64,000 bases of DNA from NCBI GenBank assembly GCA_046331665.1, contig JAXLQK010000037.1, forward strand, positions 1 to 64,000. Direction: 5' to 3'. Positions 63,572 through 64,000 of the stretch are shown one piece after another; position 1 is the first letter of the stretch, and each line of letters opens with the position of its first letter. Source of the stretch: CAWBAT01 sp046331665 (GTDB lineage Bacteria; Acidobacteriota; Terriglobia; Versatilivoradales; Versatilivoraceae). The notes below the pieces were generated by a model that was not told the DNA's origin, did no database searches, and saw only the letters and a list, made by a program, of their open reading frames with translations. The position numbers and the translations under genes are program-made.

Positions 63572-64000
63572 TATTTGACCTCCGGGTAAGTCGTGAGCAC
63601 GAAAAAGCCATTGCCCGCTGGCTTCAGGACGACGACCGCGTCGGTGCACGATTCAGATTGGGATGCACCTCTGACCAGGCTTCTCCCGATGACGCGTCCG
63701 GCATTGTAATGCAGCGCCAGATTCGGCCGTCGATCTCCGCGCTCATTCCATCGTTCGATCTTGCTGTGCCCTTCGTTTAAGGCTTCGGCTACGGTTTCTT
63801 CAGCTGTCTCAAGATCTGTCCAAGTCGAGGCCGCGGAAATTTCGTGCTCCTGGTCAAGCCGCTTTACCAATTCGGAATCAGTTCGGCCGACGTGTTTGCG
63901 AACGGTATGGCCGCCGCGCTGTTCATCCGCCTCCAAATCATATCTCGCTCGGGAAGCTCCCCTGGAATTGTGCGGGACGGGGTTGCTTTCCTGACTCTCT
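63571..64000 (-). CDS. RNase A-like toxin C-terminal domain of a polymorphic toxin (gene truncated by window edge)
   Basis: The minus-strand frame is open from position 64000 to the stop at 63571-63573, so this is the C-terminal ~142 residues of a longer protein. Its last ~115 residues, starting EADEQRGGHTVRKHVGRTD, match the bacterial RNase A-like toxin domain (RNAse_A_bac), known from CdiA C-terminal toxins. GGHTVRKHVGRTD holds the probable catalytic His and the LVKRL helix follows; FTDLETAE is seen as TWTDLETAEETVAEALN, then NLALHYNAGRVIGRSLVRG, and a last strand DAVVVLKPAGNGFFVLTTYPE. It would cleave RNA in a target cell after delivery. The delivery part (CdiA, WHG, RHS or other) lies beyond the window. 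The adjacent immunity gene supports the assignment. Confidence 0.8.
   Translation of the reverse strand, partial: ESQESNPVPHNSRGASRARYDLEADEQRGGHTVRKHVGRTDSELVKRLDQEHEISAASTWTDLETAEETVAEALNEGHSKIERWNERGDRRPNLALHYNAGRVIGRSLVRGASQSESCTDAVVVLKPAGNGFFVLTTYPEVK

Overview
The window looks like chromosome from an environmental member of Acidobacteriota. The evidence is the gene repertoire, not a marker gene: an Oar-like TonB-dependent receptor with a carboxypeptidase-regulatory N-terminus, two CRTAC1-type FG-GAP/ASPIC-UnbV proteins, a TPR protein, two copies of the PSCyt/PSD1 + DUF1501 pair, and many secreted enzymes with Tat or lipoprotein signals. Planctomycetes and Verrucomicrobia share some of these families, so the phylum is an inference. 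I see no rRNA, tRNA or CRISPR array.

Layout. 0-11 kb (- strand): CRTAC1 protein, TonB receptor with a long AT-rich leader, a transposase scrap, a frameshifted TPR gene and a second CRTAC1 protein. 11-20 kb (-): small GIY-YIG protein, a three-gene FtsX/MacB-like ABC exporter, a duplicated intergenic repeat, and PSD1/DUF1501 pair A. 20-33 kb (-): a secreted glycan-degradation block with arylsulfatase, GH38-like alpha-mannosidase (locally frame-disrupted), GH42-like galactosidase and three DUF4185-like propeller proteins, two of them close paralogues. 33-36 kb: a decayed IS4-type element, a broken NmrA-type reductase and a tandem array of REP/MITE-like units. 36-43 kb: GH36-like alpha-galactosidase, mono-haem cytochrome c, F420-reductase-like dehydrogenase and a large secreted protein with an internal duplication. 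43-47 kb (-): PSD1/DUF1501 pair B, the DUF1501 copy frameshifted.

48-59.7 kb (-): a catabolic cluster: GH71/GH99-like protein, 2-oxoacid dehydrogenase E1alpha, E1beta and E2, HpcH/HpaI-type aldolase, SDR, FGGY kinase, FMN-dependent 2-hydroxyacid dehydrogenase and NAD-dependent 2-hydroxyacid dehydrogenase. Together they suggest conversion of sugars or sugar acids through a 2-keto-3-deoxy acid to pyruvate plus an aldehyde or hydroxyacid, then acetyl-CoA. Six consecutive genes here (50.8-58.0 kb) are frameshifted, most of them repeatedly, yet remain alignable end to end with few internal stops. That pattern fits very recent decay or locally poor sequence.

60-64 kb (-): a MerR-family regulator translationally coupled to a VIT/VWA protein behind a good promoter with a palindrome on its -35 box, and at the right edge the C-terminal RNase A-like toxin domain of a polymorphic toxin followed at a TAATG junction by a CdiI-like immunity gene. 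Several families of short inverted repeats are scattered between genes, mainly from 33 to 43 kb.
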